Positions 7,946-18,630 of a stretch of DNA of 35,530 bases are shown here, in pieces. The stretch is from an uncultured Monoglobus sp. (GTDB taxonomy: Bacteria; Bacillota; Clostridia; Monoglobales; Monoglobaceae). The position numbers and the translations under genes are program-made. The DNA lies in the NCBI GenBank assembly GCA_947625055.1, contig CANQMT010000026.1, positions 1 through 35,530 of the forward strand. The letters run 5' to 3'. The notes under the pieces were generated by a model. The model was given only the letters and a program-made list of their open reading frames with translations, was not told where the DNA came from and searched no databases. Position 1 is the stretch's first letter, and the number at the start of each line of letters is the position of its first letter.

Positions 7946-9345
7946 TTCTTTATTAATTGTTGTCCTTGTCTTGTGTCTTTCACGGTGTAGCCCATTTCGG
8001 CGAGCCTGTCGCGTATCTCGTCCGACTTCGCCCAGTCTTTGGCTTTGCGGGCGGCGGCGCGCTCGTCAAGCAGCGCCTCGACCTCGGCGGGTATTTTGTC
8101 TTCTTTTTCGCGCTCGAGCAGGCCGAGGACTCCGCCAAGCTCTTTCAGCAGATCGTACGCCGCATTCGCCGCCTGCTTGGATGGCTTTTTGTCGGCGGCC
8201 AAATTCACGTTCGCGTCCGACACGATCTCAAACAGCACGGAGATCGCGTCCGCCGTGTTGAGGTCGTCGTCCATTGCGGCGATGAACTCGTCTTTGCGCG
8301 CGCTCAAGGAGTCGATAAAATCTCTCTCGCTGTCCTTGAGCCCGGCGTTTTCGGCTGTTCCGCTCAGGAATTTCAGCGTCTCAAGGCAGTTGTATATGCG
8401 GTCGAGGGCCGATTTTGACGACTCCATCAGGTCCTTGCTGAAGTTGATCGGGCTGCGGTAGTGGGCCGAGAGCATGAAGAAGCGTATCACCTCATAGTCA
8501 AACTCTTTGGCGACGTCGCGCACGGTGAAAAAGTTGCCGAGGGATTTTGACATCTTTTGGTTGTCGATATTTATATATCCGTTGTGTACCCAGTAGTTGG
8601 CGAAGGCGCAGCCGTTCGCGGCCTCGCTCTGGGCGATCTCGTTCTCGTGGTGGGGGAAGATGAGGTCTCTGCCGCCGCTGTGAATATCAATGGTGTCGGC
8701 GAGGTACTTGTTGGCCATGGCGCTGCACTCAATGTGCCAGCCCGGCCTGCCCGGGCCCCACGGGCTGTCCCACACGGGCTCGCCCGGCTTCTGCTTTTTC
8801 CAGACCGCGAAGTCCATCGGGTCGCGCTTATCCTCGTTTATGTCGATCCTCGCGCCGCTCTCGAGATCCTCAAGCGGCTGGTGCGAGAGCTTTCCGTATT
8901 CCTTGAATTTTTTGGTGGAATAATACACGTCTCCGTTCACATTGTAGGCGTAGCCGTTGTCGATAAGCTTTTCGATTATTTTTATTATCGAGTCGATATT
9001 CTCGGTGGCGCGGGGGTGGACGGTGGCTCTGTGAATACCGAGGCCGTCCGCGTCGGTGAAGTATTCCCTGATATATCGGTCGGCGAGCTCGCCCACGGTT
9101 ATGCCGAGGTCGTTGGCTTTGTTGATCATCTTGTCGTCAATATCGGTGAAGTTCTGCACGAACTTTACCTTATAGCCGCGGTACTCAAGATAGCGGCGCA
9201 GAGTGTCAAAGATGATGAAGGGCCGCGCGTTTCCGATATGGAAGTAGTTATAGACTGTCGGCCCGCAGGAATACATCATTACTTTGTCTTTATTAATAGG
9301 AACAAACTCCTCTTTTTTGTTGGTCATCGTGTTATAAAGCTTCAT
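7942..9345 (-). CDS. cysS: Cysteinyl-tRNA synthetase
   Basis: This class I aminoacyl-tRNA synthetase charges tRNA-Cys with cysteine in the cytoplasm. At 467 residues it is full length. It shows the first zinc ligand Cys27 in [10 protein letters not shown], the HIGH-type signature HIGN at 36-39, the WHIECSAMA and [15 protein letters not shown] zinc/substrate region, and KMSKS at about 264-268. The C-terminal tRNA-binding helices end with a [15 protein letters not shown] block typical of CysRS. A short leader of about 60 bases precedes it, with a small GCCGA/TCGGC hairpin but no room for a T-box. AAAGGA precedes the ATG. Confidence 0.96.
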   Translation of the reverse strand: MKLYNTMTNKKEEFVPINKDKVMMYSCGPTVYNYFHIGNARPFIIFDTLRRYLEYRGYKVKFVQNFTDIDDKMINKANDLGITVGELADRYIREYFTDADGLGIHRATVHPRATENIDSIIKIIEKLIDNGYAYNVNGDVYYSTKKFKEYGKLSHQPLEDLESGARIDINEDKRDPMDFAVWKKQKPGEPVWDSPWGPGRPGWHIECSAMANKYLADTIDIHSGGRDLIFPHHENEIAQSEAANGCAFANYWVHNGYINIDNQKMSKSLGNFFTVRDVAKEFDYEVIRFFMLSAHYRSPINFSKDLMESSKSALDRIYNCLETLKFLSGTAENAGLKDSERDFIDSLSARKDEFIAAMDDDLNTADAISVLFEIVSDANVNLAADKKPSKQAANAAYDLLKELGGVLGLLEREKEDKIPAEVEALLDERAAARKAKDWAKSDEIRDRLAEMGYTVKDTRQGQQLIKK

Positions 9346-9410
9346 ATGTAATATCCTTTCAATATTAGTGTTTACTTAAATATTATGCCCGAGTTTTTCG
9401 GCTGAAACCA

Positions 9411-9439
9411 ATTATAACACTAAAGATAAAAACTAACAA
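9411..9439 (-). promoter_or_regulatory. Promoter of the cysS-mrnC-yitT unit
   Basis: On the minus strand, TTGTTA (9434-9439) and TATAAT (9411-9416) are 17 bases apart, about 65 bases upstream of the cysS ATG. It is back to back with the response-regulator promoter; its -35 box ends only 6 bases before the TTTAAG repeats of that gene. Confidence 0.7.
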
Positions 9440-9444
9440 GTGTT

Positions 9445-9496
9445 TTTAAGAAAAATTTAAGAAATGTTTGCTAAGATCATTACAGTATGATATTAT
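9445..9496 (+). promoter_or_regulatory. Response-regulator promoter with upstream 11-bp-spaced direct repeat
   Basis: TTGCTA (9468-9473) and TATTAT (9491-9496) are 17 bases apart and give a leader of only about 17 bases before the ATG at 9520. Just upstream, TTTAAG occurs at 9445-9450 and 9456-9461, exactly 11 bases apart and each followed by AAA. Direct repeats at one helical turn are the usual binding site of OmpR/PhoB-type regulators, so this is a good candidate autoregulatory site. Confidence 0.6.
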
Positions 9497-9519
9497 TATG
9501 AGTAAGCGGGGTGATAAAA

Positions 9520-10188
9520 ATGAGAATACTTGTTGTTGAGGACGAGATACATCTTGCCGAGGCGCTTGCCACGCTGCTTAAAAAGCAGAATTACACCGTT
9601 GACGCGGTGTATAACGGCGAGGACGGATTAGACTATGCCGTGAGCAATATTTACGACGTTATCGTGCTTGATCTTATGCTGCCCAAAATGAGCGGCCTTG
9701 ATGTGATAAAAAATATGCGGCGCGAGGGAAACGACACGCCCGTCATCATGCTGACCGCCAAAGGCGAGATAAGCGACAAGATCCGCGGCCTTGACAGCGG
9801 CGCGGACGACTATCTGGCGAAACCTTTCAACACCGAGGAGCTGCTAGCGCGGATACGCGCGCTCGGCAGGCGGCGGGGCGAGGTAGTTCAGCCGAACGCC
9901 ATGACTTTCGGGGATATTGAGCTTGACACGCGGACGCTGACGCTGAGCTGCGGCGAGAACAGCATTAATCTGACGCTAAAGGAGTCGGAGCTGCTTGAGT
10001 ATTTTATAGCCAACAAAAACGCGGTGCTTTCAAAGGAAATGATAATAGAAAAGCTCTGGGGCTTTGACTCGGCGGCAGAGGCCAACCATGTCGAGGTTTA
10101 TGTTTCGTTCCTGCGAAAAAAGCTAAAGTTCGTGGGTTCGCGCACGGTGATAAACACGGTTCGCGGCGTCGGCTATTTATTGGAATAA
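9520..10188 (+). CDS. OmpR/PhoB-family response regulator
   Basis: I choose the ATG at 9520 (222 residues). The in-frame GTG at 9511 lies inside GGGGTGAT, which is the ribosome binding site. The receiver domain (about 1-115) has the acidic pair E7-D8, phospho-acceptor Asp51 in VLDLMLPKM, Thr in MLTAKG and Lys101 in AKPF. The C-terminal winged helix (about 128-222) has the usual LTLKESELLEYF, EKLWGFD and VNTVRGVGYLL-type ending (INTVRGVGYLLE). It would be phosphorylated by the kinase encoded 63 bases downstream and bind DNA as a dimer. The target genes are not evident apart from the repeat at its own promoter. Confidence 0.93.
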   Translation: MRILVVEDEIHLAEALATLLKKQNYTVDAVYNGEDGLDYAVSNIYDVIVLDLMLPKMSGLDVIKNMRREGNDTPVIMLTAKGEISDKIRGLDSGADDYLAKPFNTEELLARIRALGRRRGEVVQPNAMTFGDIELDTRTLTLSCGENSINLTLKESELLEYFIANKNAVLSKEMIIEKLWGFDSAAEANHVEVYVSFLRKKLKFVGSRTVINTVRGVGYLLE

Positions 10189-10237
10189 CAGACAAATATT
10201 ATTATCCGATGAACAACAGACAAATTTTATTATCCGA
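10187..10237 (+). repeat. Short tandem duplication between regulator and kinase genes
   Basis: A 28-base unit starting AACAGACAAAT and ending TATCCGA plus five bases is present twice, at 10187-10214 and 10215 onward. Over the first 23 bases there is one difference (ATATT versus TTTTT context). It fills almost the whole gap between the two genes, ending at the kinase ribosome binding site (AAAGGAAC). Confidence 0.8.
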
Positions 10238-10251
10238 AAGGAACAAGGCTT

Positions 10252-11559
10252 ATGCTTAAAAAACTTCGCAACAAATTTCTCGCGCTCAATATGACGCTGA
10301 TCTCGGTGCTGCTTATCGCGGCCTTTGCTTTGGTGCTGGCCGTCTCAATCAGCAGCGCCGACCGAGAGCTTGACAGCCGCATACAGCGCAATATATTCGT
10401 GTTCGGCGGCGGAAACCCGGCTGACGGGCGCGGGCGGGAGGATATGCACGGCAGGCCGGACTATGTTTTCGGCAACTTCGGTGAGCCGCGTCAATATGAA
10501 GAGGACGCGGAGCGGCCCGAGCCGATCGAGAATATATCTCTGCGTCTCGGCCCGGGCGGAGAGATCCTTGAAAAGCGCGCCCAGCTTGATTACGACGACG
10601 AGTTTTACGAATACGTCGCGGGAGCGGCATTGGCTGACAGAGAAAAAACCGACAGCCGCCTGATCAGGACCGACAACGGATATTATAAATATCGGATATT
10701 CGAGGGCGAAAACGAGCTTGGCGAGACGAATTATTTTTTAAATCTCACCAATGCCGACGCGCAGATCAATATGCTCAAAAACTTAGCCATAACGCTGCTT
10801 ATTGTGCTGATCGCGGCTTTGCTTTCGGTGTTTTTGATCTCGCTGTTTTTCGCGAACCGCGCGATCCGTCCGATAGAGGAGGCGTGGGACAAGCAGAACC
10901 GCTTTATCGCCGACGCCTCGCACGAACTCAAGACGCCGCTGACCACTATCAACACCAATGTTGACGTGCTTCTGGCGCACGGCGGAAGCACGATCGGCGA
11001 GGAGCGGAAGTGGCTGGGCTATATAAAAGACGAGGCGGAGCGGATGTCTGAGCTGACCAACAGTCTGCTTTATCTTGCGCGGCTTGATCATTCGGCGGCT
11101 GAAAAAACCGATCTGACCGAGATCTCGTTTTCGCAGGCGGCGGAGAGCGTCATACTCGTCAGTGAGGCTGTAATTTACGAAAAGAGGCTGAATTTTTCCG
11201 AAAACGTCGAGGATGATATATTCATCAAAGGCGACGAGGGACAGATAAAGCAGCTTGTGCTGATCCTGCTGGACAACGCGATGAAATACGTCAGCGAGAA
11301 AGGCGAGATCAGGCTCGAGCTGAAAAAGAGCGGCGGAAAGGCGCGCCTTACCGTCAGCAACAGCTACAGCGGAGAGCTTGAGGAGCGTAAGGTGTTTGAC
11401 AGATTTTACCGCGCGGACGAGTCCCGCGCAAGATCGAGCGGCGGCTACGGGCTGGGCCTCGCTATCGCCAAGTCGATAACCGATCTGCACAAAGGAAGCA
11501 TAGGTCTTAAAACAGAGGAAGGTTTTGCCGTGTTCACAGTTGAAATCCCCGCTCTGTAA
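10252..11559 (+). CDS. Membrane sensor histidine kinase
   Basis: This 435-residue two-component kinase has a first membrane helix at about 12-35 and an external sensor region of about 140 residues that is rich in charged residues and has no recognised fold. The second helix is at about 177-203. The HisKA dimerisation domain has the phospho-acceptor His224 in FIADASHELKTPL. The HATPase domain has an N box LLDNAMKYV (about 339), a short D/F region VFDRFYRADESRAR, and a G box GGYGLGLAIAKS (about 397-408). No separate HAMP domain is evident. It should phosphorylate the regulator encoded just upstream. AAAGGAAC precedes the ATG. The signal sensed is unknown. Confidence 0.92.
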   Translation: MLKKLRNKFLALNMTLISVLLIAAFALVLAVSISSADRELDSRIQRNIFVFGGGNPADGRGREDMHGRPDYVFGNFGEPRQYEEDAERPEPIENISLRLGPGGEILEKRAQLDYDDEFYEYVAGAALADREKTDSRLIRTDNGYYKYRIFEGENELGETNYFLNLTNADAQINMLKNLAITLLIVLIAALLSVFLISLFFANRAIRPIEEAWDKQNRFIADASHELKTPLTTINTNVDVLLAHGGSTIGEERKWLGYIKDEAERMSELTNSLLYLARLDHSAAEKTDLTEISFSQAAESVILVSEAVIYEKRLNFSENVEDDIFIKGDEGQIKQLVLILLDNAMKYVSEKGEIRLELKKSGGKARLTVSNSYSGELEERKVFDRFYRADESRARSSGGYGLGLAIAKSITDLHKGSIGLKTEEGFAVFTVEIPAL

Positions 11560-11585
11560 AATACGAAATCCCCGCTCTGTAAAAT
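11542..11585 (+). repeat. Tandem duplication across the kinase stop codon
   Basis: GAAATCCCCGCTCTGTAAAA plus T occurs at 11542-11562 and again at 11565-11585, a 23-base period. The first copy is the end of the kinase gene including its TAA; the second is a non-coding copy just after it. This resembles the small duplication at the other end of the same gene. Confidence 0.85.
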
Positions 11586-11590
11586 TTTTC

Positions 11591-11619
11591 TTGATGTTAT
11601 CCGAAGTTTAGGTTATAAT
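11591..11619 (+). promoter_or_regulatory. Promoter of ligA
   Basis: TTGATG (11591-11596) and TATAAT (11614-11619) are 17 bases apart and lie about 30 bases before the ligA ATG. This gives the ligase its own start apart from the two-component genes. Confidence 0.7.
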
Positions 11620-11635
11620 ATTTCCGAGATTATAA

Positions 11636-13639
<2,004 letters not shown>

Positions 13640-13710
13640 GTTCTTCTGTCTCAAAAAGGGACCGGGCATATACTTTTAAAAAGCTTAATCATGTAATTTT
13701 AAAAAAATGC

Positions 13711-13739
13711 TTGACAAGACTTTTGTAATATGATATTAT
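13711..13739 (+). promoter_or_regulatory. Strong promoter of rpsO
   Basis: TTGACA (13711-13716) and TATTAT (13734-13739) are 17 bases apart. Transcription would start near 13746, giving a leader of about 85 bases before the rpsO ATG at 13833. Confidence 0.78.
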
Positions 13740-13745
13740 AGCGCT

Positions 13746-13832
13746 TAGTAACCTATCGCTTAGTTTGCGGGATATACTTCACCACCCCTTACTAAGCTTT
13801 AAGGGGCTAATAAATCATGGAGGTGAAACGGG
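13746..13832 (+). promoter_or_regulatory. rpsO leader with a predicted pseudoknot (S15 autoregulation candidate)
   Basis: CCCCTT (13785-13790) and AAGGGG (13801-13806) form a stem whose loop contains ACTAAGC (13791-13797). That loop is exactly complementary to GCTTAGT at 13758-13764, which would make a pseudoknot. A second copy of GCTTAGT lies at 13743-13749, at or just before the expected transcript start. The ribosome binding site GGAGGTGA follows 13 bases after the stem. Ribosomal protein S15 is known to repress its own message through varied leader structures in different bacterial groups. That this leader does so is inference from position and structure. Confidence 0.55.
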
Positions 13833-14096
13833 ATGGATAAGGACGTAAAGCAGCAGATCATTAACGAGTACGCCACACACGAGGGCGACACGGGTTCGCC
13901 CGAGGTACAGGTCGCGCTTTTGACTTACAGGATCAATCATCTGAACGAGCATCTTAAGACCCACAAGAAGGATCATCATTCAAGACGCGGTCTGCTTAAG
14001 ATGGTCGGTGTAAGACGCAGTTTCCTCAAGTATCTTGAAAAGAAGGATATCAACAGATATCGTTCGCTTATCGAGAGACTTGGTCTCAGACACTAA
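13833..14096 (+). CDS. rpsO: 30S ribosomal protein S15
   Basis: This 87-residue protein of the small subunit binds 16S rRNA at a three-way junction. It shows the family blocks [54 protein letters not shown] and [12 protein letters not shown], at essentially full family length. GGAGGTGA lies 8 bases before the ATG. It is followed by a terminator and then pnp, the usual pair. Confidence 0.97.
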   Translation: MDKDVKQQIINEYATHEGDTGSPEVQVALLTYRINHLNEHLKTHKKDHHSRRGLLKMVGVRRSFLKYLEKKDINRYRSLIERLGLRH

Positions 14097-14103
14097 AAAT
14101 GAC

Positions 14104-14150
14104 GGCAGCCCGTGCCTTTTTCCGGCCCGGGTTGCCTTACGTTTTTATTT
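14104..14150 (+). terminator. Terminator or attenuator between rpsO and pnp
   Basis: GGCAGCCCG (14104-14112) pairs with CGGGTTGCC (14128-14136), with one G-T pair, followed by TTACGTTTTTATTTT. This is a typical intrinsic terminator. No strong promoter is obvious between it and pnp, so partial read-through may supply pnp transcription. Confidence 0.75.
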
Positions 14151-14272
14151 TGAAAAATTAAAAGAGTCGCTTACTTTAGCAGTTAAAAACATACATCCTG
14201 ACGCGGTGCCTGTTTTTAAGTGCTAAACGAGCCTCTCTTTTAAGAATATTAAATTATTAAAGGAGGACAAAA

Positions 14273-16360
14273 ATGTCAAAGATTTATGAAACACAAGTTG
14301 CCGGCAGACCGCTTTCGCTGGAATTCGGCAAAGTGGCGGGGCTGGCGAACGGCTCGGTAATAGTGCGTTACGGAGACACGGCGGTCATCACATGCGCCAC
14401 GGCTTCGGACAAGCCCAGGGACGGAATTGATTTTTTCCCGCTCAGTATAGATTATGAGGAAAAAATGTATTCGGTCGGCAAGATCCCCGGCGGATTCACC
14501 CGCCGCGAAGGAAAACCCTCGGAGCACGCGGTGCTCACGTCGAGAGTTATCGACAGACCGATGCGCCCCCTGTTCCCGAAGGATTTGAGAAACGACGTTT
14601 CGATAGTTTCGACTGTCGTTTCGGTCGAGCAGGATAACTCGCCCGAGTTCTGCGCCATGATAGGCTCGTCGATCGCGGTATGCGTTTCGGACATACCGTT
14701 CAACGGCCCGATCGCGGCTGTTTACGTCGGTTTGGTCGACGGAAGATTTGTGATCAACCCCACGGTCGAGCAGAGAGAAAAAAGCGACCTCAACCTCATT
14801 GTTTCGGGTTCCGCCAAGAAGGTCGTAATGATCGAGGCGGGCGCAAACGAGGTGCCCGAGAAACAGATGTATGACGCGATCATGTTCGCTCATGATGAGA
14901 TCAAAAAGCTTTGCGCTTTTCTTGACAAAATAATCAGCGAGATCGGTAAACCCAAGTTCGAGTACGAGCACATGGTTGTTGACGAGGAATTGTTCAGCGA
15001 TATCAGAGCCTACGCGGAGGATGATGTCAAGCAGGCGCTTGACACCGATGACAAGACCGTCAGAGACGCGAGACTGCTGGTGGTTTACGAAGATGTTTAC
15101 ATGCATTTTGAGGAAAAATATCCTCAGGAGGAATATAAAGAACAGATAGACGAGGCGCTTTACAAGCTGCAGAAGACAGTTGTCAGAAACTGGCTCATGT
15201 ATGATAAAAAGCGCGTTGACGGCAGAGGAATTTTAGAGCTTCGCCCGCTTTCGGCGGAAGTGGCGCTTCTGCCCAGAGCTCACGGAAGCGGACTGTTCAC
15301 GAGAGGCCAGACGCAGTGTTTGTCCGCGGCGACGCTGGCTCCGGTCAGCGAGGCCCAGATAATAGACGGACTCGGCCTTGAGGACAGCAAGAGATACATG
15401 CACCACTATAACTTCCCGTCATTCAGCGTCGGCGAGACGCGCCCCTCAAGGGGCCCGGGCAGACGTGAGATCGGCCACGGTGCTCTCGCGGAGCGCGCGC
15501 TGCTTCCGGTGCTGCCGAGCGTTGACGACTTCCCGTACGCGATCCGCGTTGTCTCCGAAGTGTTAAGCTCAAACGGCTCCACGTCTCAGGGCAGCATCTG
15601 CGGTTCGACTTTGGCGCTTATGGATGCGGGAGTTCCGATCTCGGCTCCGGTCGCCGGAATTTCGGTGGGACTTATCACGGATCCCGAGAATGACGACAAC
15701 TTCCTGACAATGGTCGACATACAGGGTCTTGAGGACTTCTTCGGCGACATGGACTTTAAGGTTGCCGGAACAAAGAAAGGCATCACGGCCATTCAGATGG
15801 ATCTGAAGGTCGACGGTCTGACCCCGGCGATCATCAGGACCGCTCTTGAGCAGACCAGAAACGCCAGATACTATATTTTGGACGAGGTAATGCTTAAAGC
15901 AATAGACAAGCCGCGCGCGGAGATATCACAGTACGCTCCCAAGATCATCAACATGACGATCCCGGTAGACAAGATCCGCGACGTAATAGGCAGCGGCGGC
16001 AAGGTTATTCAGGGCATCGTCGCCGATACCGGAGCAAAGATCGACATCGAGGAGGACGGCCGCGTGTTCATTGCCGCGGTTGACCCGGCTTCCGGACTCA
16101 TGGCGAAGCAAATGATAGAAAATATTATCAAAGAGCCCGAGGTTGGCGAGATATACGAAGGCAAGGTAGTAAAGATCATGGACTTTGGCGCGTTTGTCGA
16201 GATCCTGCCCGGCACAGACGGCCTGGTCCACATTTCAAAGCTGGCAAAGGGCAGAGTCAACAAGGTCACGGACGTTGTTCACGAAGGCGACGTGATCAAG
16301 GTCGAAGTAACCGAGATACTGCCAAACGGAAAGATCAACCTCAGAAAGCTTTACGACTGA
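14273..16360 (+). CDS. pnp: Polyribonucleotide nucleotidyltransferase (PNPase)
   Basis: This 695-residue enzyme is a phosphorolytic 3'-to-5' exoribonuclease that works as a trimer in RNA decay. It has two RNase PH domains: the first opens at about residue 10 with [16 protein letters not shown], and the second starts near 315 with [14 protein letters not shown]. The catalytic-core segments are [21 protein letters not shown] and [13 protein letters not shown]. They are followed by a KH domain (about 550-610, GSGGKVIQG) and an S1 domain (about 620-692, [18 protein letters not shown]). The length matches bacterial PNPase. AAAGGAGGAC precedes the ATG. No terminator is visible before the next gene, 35 bases away, so the surface-polysaccharide genes may be co-transcribed. 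Confidence 0.97.
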   Translation: MSKIYETQVAGRPLSLEFGKVAGLANGSVIVRYGDTAVITCATASDKPRDGIDFFPLSIDYEEKMYSVGKIPGGFTRREGKPSEHAVLTSRVIDRPMRPLFPKDLRNDVSIVSTVVSVEQDNSPEFCAMIGSSIAVCVSDIPFNGPIAAVYVGLVDGRFVINPTVEQREKSDLNLIVSGSAKKVVMIEAGANEVPEKQMYDAIMFAHDEIKKLCAFLDKIISEIGKPKFEYEHMVVDEELFSDIRAYAEDDVKQALDTDDKTVRDARLLVVYEDVYMHFEEKYPQEEYKEQIDEALYKLQKTVVRNWLMYDKKRVDGRGILELRPLSAEVALLPRAHGSGLFTRGQTQCLSAATLAPVSEAQIIDGLGLEDSKRYMHHYNFPSFSVGETRPSRGPGRREIGHGALAERALLPVLPSVDDFPYAIRVVSEVLSSNGSTSQGSICGSTLALMDAGVPISAPVAGISVGLITDPENDDNFLTMVDIQGLEDFFGDMDFKVAGTKKGITAIQMDLKVDGLTPAIIRTALEQTRNARYYILDEVMLKAIDKPRAEISQYAPKIINMTIPVDKIRDVIGSGGKVIQGIVADTGAKIDIEEDGRVFIAAVDPASGLMAKQMIENIIKEPEVGEIYEGKVVKIMDFGAFVEILPGTDGLVHISKLAKGRVNKVTDVVHEGDVIKVEVTEILPNGKINLRKLYD

Positions 16361-16395
16361 TACGATTAATACAACTGATTATGGAGAGATGAATA

Positions 16396-17082
16396 ATGGG
16401 CGAAAACGAAAGAGAATTATCTATCATTGATACCCTGCGGATGCTTTTGCCGTATAAATGGCTGATCGTGATCTGCGTTGTTGTGTTCTCGCTTGGGTTC
16501 TTTGTGAAGACCGTGTTCTTCACCGATGACGAGTTCACGTCAACCGGCGTTCTGTATGTGAGCAACCACATGCAGGGCATGGTGTCGAGCAATTATTCGG
16601 TAGAGCTTCAGGACATTGAGTCCGCGAGAATAATGGCATCCACCTGTATGGAGCTGCTTAACACCAGAACGTATCTGTCGTATGTCAGTGATGTCACCGG
16701 CGGCAAGTACGACTGGGAGGAAATAGCGCGGATGATAAGCATAAACTCGGTCAATGAGACCGAGCTGCTTTCGATCAGCGTTACGAGCGAGAGCGCGGAT
16801 GACTCATACGATATCTGCAAAGCGATAATCGACAAGGCTCCGTCTCAGCTTGGAACCATTTTCACCAGCGGAACCATTGAGATCATAGACGAGGCGGTGT
16901 ATCCCGACATTCCCAACAGCAAAGGCGTTATCAAAAAGACCGCGATCGGATTTGCGATCGGATTTGTGCTGGGCGTGCTGCTGGCGTTCCTGCTGGCGAT
17001 GTTTGACAAGCAGGTACACATCGACACCGATCTTCAGGGCAGATACGAAATACCGATGCTCGGCAATATCATGAATGAATAG
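16396..17082 (+). CDS. Wzz/CpsC-type polysaccharide chain-length and kinase-modulator protein
   Basis: This 228-residue membrane protein has the short Wzz layout of CpsC/YwqC/YveK proteins. A cytoplasmic N-terminus (SIIDTLRMLLPYKW) leads to a first helix at about 23-40. An external Wzz domain covers about 45-180, with SARIMASTCMELLNTR and an AVYPDIPNSKG segment before the second helix. The second helix is at about 180-205 (GFAIGFVLGVLLAFLLAMF). A short cytoplasmic tail follows. In Gram-positive bacteria such proteins activate the separate tyrosine kinase encoded next and set polymer length. The kinase gene follows after 23 bases. No glycosyltransferases are in the window, so the polymer is unknown. 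Confidence 0.88.
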   Translation: MGENERELSIIDTLRMLLPYKWLIVICVVVFSLGFFVKTVFFTDDEFTSTGVLYVSNHMQGMVSSNYSVELQDIESARIMASTCMELLNTRTYLSYVSDVTGGKYDWEEIARMISINSVNETELLSISVTSESADDSYDICKAIIDKAPSQLGTIFTSGTIEIIDEAVYPDIPNSKGVIKKTAIGFAIGFVLGVLLAFLLAMFDKQVHIDTDLQGRYEIPMLGNIMNE

Positions 17083-17105
17083 GAATTTTGATTTGAGGTA
17101 TTACA

Positions 17106-17903
17106 ATGGCAATTAACTTTTTATCAAAAAAGAAGAGATCAAAAAAGAAAAGCAAGCATAAAGGCGGAGGCCTGGACGGAAATCATCTGATCAACGAGAA
17201 CTCGCGGTTCGGCGTTATCGAGTCATATAACGGCCTCAGGACCAACATAATGTTTTCTCTGACCAAAACCAACAAGGGAAAGATAATCCTTATCACAAGC
17301 TCGGTGCCGGGCGAGGGCAAGACCACGACCAGTATAAACACCGCGATAACTTTCGCGCAGTCGGGCGCGAGGGTCCTGCTCATTGACTGCGATTTGAGAA
17401 AATCCACGATCCACCGCTATCTTAAGCTTGACGGCAGCGTCGGCTTAACCAACGTTCTGTGCGGATATAATGACATCGCGAGCTCGATACACCGAAATGT
17501 GTTCAAGGGCGTTGACGTTCTGACGGTTGGCGAAATTCCGCCAAATCCCACGCAGATGCTCTCATCGCCCGAGATGGGAAACCTTCTGGCGGCGCTCAGC
17601 ACCAAATATGATTATATATTCCTTGACACACCGCCGGTGTCGGTAGTTACCGACGCGGCTCTTATCGCGGGCCACTGCGCCGGCGTGGCGGTCGTCGTGA
17701 GAGAGGATTTTACAAATCTTGACAGACTTGACGTTGCGGTGAGCAACCTAAAAAAAGCGAACGCGCATATAATGGGATTTATAATGCTTACCAACGAAAG
17801 ACAAAGGAAGAGATATGGTTACTATGGCAAGTACAGCTATTACGGAAAGTACGGCTACTACGCGTCGTACTCATCATACGACTCTTACGGAGCCGATGAT
17901 TGA
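17106..17903 (+). CDS. CpsD-type bacterial tyrosine kinase (BY-kinase)
   Basis: This 265-residue cytoplasmic kinase autophosphorylates on tyrosine and controls surface polysaccharide export. The N-terminus is Lys-rich (KKKRSKKKSKHKGG). The Walker A motif is SSVPGEGKTTT with Lys72. Walker A' is LLIDCDLRKS, and Walker B is YIFLDTPPVSVV. The C-terminal tail (about 237-265) holds 12 tyrosines in GYYGKY-type repeats, the autophosphorylation cluster. Size and order match CpsD/YwqD. It lies between its activator and its phosphatase; its last 8 bases overlap the phosphatase start. Confidence 0.94.
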   Translation: MAINFLSKKKRSKKKSKHKGGGLDGNHLINENSRFGVIESYNGLRTNIMFSLTKTNKGKIILITSSVPGEGKTTTSINTAITFAQSGARVLLIDCDLRKSTIHRYLKLDGSVGLTNVLCGYNDIASSIHRNVFKGVDVLTVGEIPPNPTQMLSSPEMGNLLAALSTKYDYIFLDTPPVSVVTDAALIAGHCAGVAVVVREDFTNLDRLDVAVSNLKKANAHIMGFIMLTNERQRKRYGYYGKYSYYGKYGYYASYSSYDSYGADD

Positions 17904-18597
17904 TCTGCACTCTCATTTCCTGCCGGAGATCGATGACGGTTCCGGCAGCGTTGAGGAGAGTCTGAACATGCTGACAGAAAGCAAAAGACAGGGGGTAAAG
18001 GCCTGCGTTGCCACCCCGCATTGCACCTTGCACAGACCCGATGATTTGGAGCGGTTCCTTTTGAATCGAGGCAATGCTTTCGAAAGAATTAAGGCCGCCG
18101 CGGGGGACAGCGATATTCCGGAGATTTTTTTGGGCGGAGAAGTATATCTTGACAATAACATTCTGAAAAACTATGACGGAATAGAGCGTCTTTGTTTCAG
18201 CGGAACCGATTATATTCTTGTTGAGCTCCCCAGGAGGCGGCTCGACAAGAGAATTACCGAGCTTATATTTAATTTAACGGTTAAAGGTATGAGCCCGATA
18301 CTCGCTCATGTTGAGCGGGCAGACAGCGATGAGCTTGACGAAATAGGCATATGGGATCTTGACATTATATTTCAGGTGAACGCGGAGTCGTTCCTGAATT
18401 TTTCGTCAAGAAGACGGCTCAAGAAAATATTCGCCGGCGGCGGAAAATTCGTGGTGAGCAGCGATATGCACAACACGGACACGCGCCCGCCCTGTATGCT
18501 TGAGGCGCGGAACATTTCAAAAAATAAATTCCCGCGCATGACGGACGAGATATTTTACATAAACGCCGCGAATATACTGAAAACAGCCTCGCTGTAA
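17896..18597 (+). CDS. CpsB/YwqE-type PHP-domain tyrosine phosphatase
   Basis: I take the ATG at 17896 (233 residues), since MIDLHSHFLPEIDDG is the standard beginning of this family. A longer reading from 17815 would add residues encoded by the kinase's tyrosine tail. The PHP metal-binding motifs are visible: DLHSH near the start, ATPHCT at about 37, a central GGEVYLD, ILAHVERADS at about 135, and VSSDMHN at about 193. It is a manganese-dependent phosphatase that removes phosphate from the BY-kinase tail, closing the phosphorylation cycle. GGAG inside the kinase tail sequence is close to the ATG, and the 8-base overlap suggests coupled translation. Confidence 0.92.
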   Translation: MIDLHSHFLPEIDDGSGSVEESLNMLTESKRQGVKACVATPHCTLHRPDDLERFLLNRGNAFERIKAAAGDSDIPEIFLGGEVYLDNNILKNYDGIERLCFSGTDYILVELPRRRLDKRITELIFNLTVKGMSPILAHVERADSDELDEIGIWDLDIIFQVNAESFLNFSSRRRLKKIFAGGGKFVVSSDMHNTDTRPPCMLEARNISKNKFPRMTDEIFYINAANILKTASL

Positions 18598-18630
18598 GCG
18601 AAATAAATTTAAAACAGGATTTGAGGAAAA

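Noticed and set aside
9346..9410. Possible T-box upstream of cysS
   Set aside because: The predicted leader is only about 60 bases, with one small hairpin and no T-box sequence or terminator. It is too short for a T-box.
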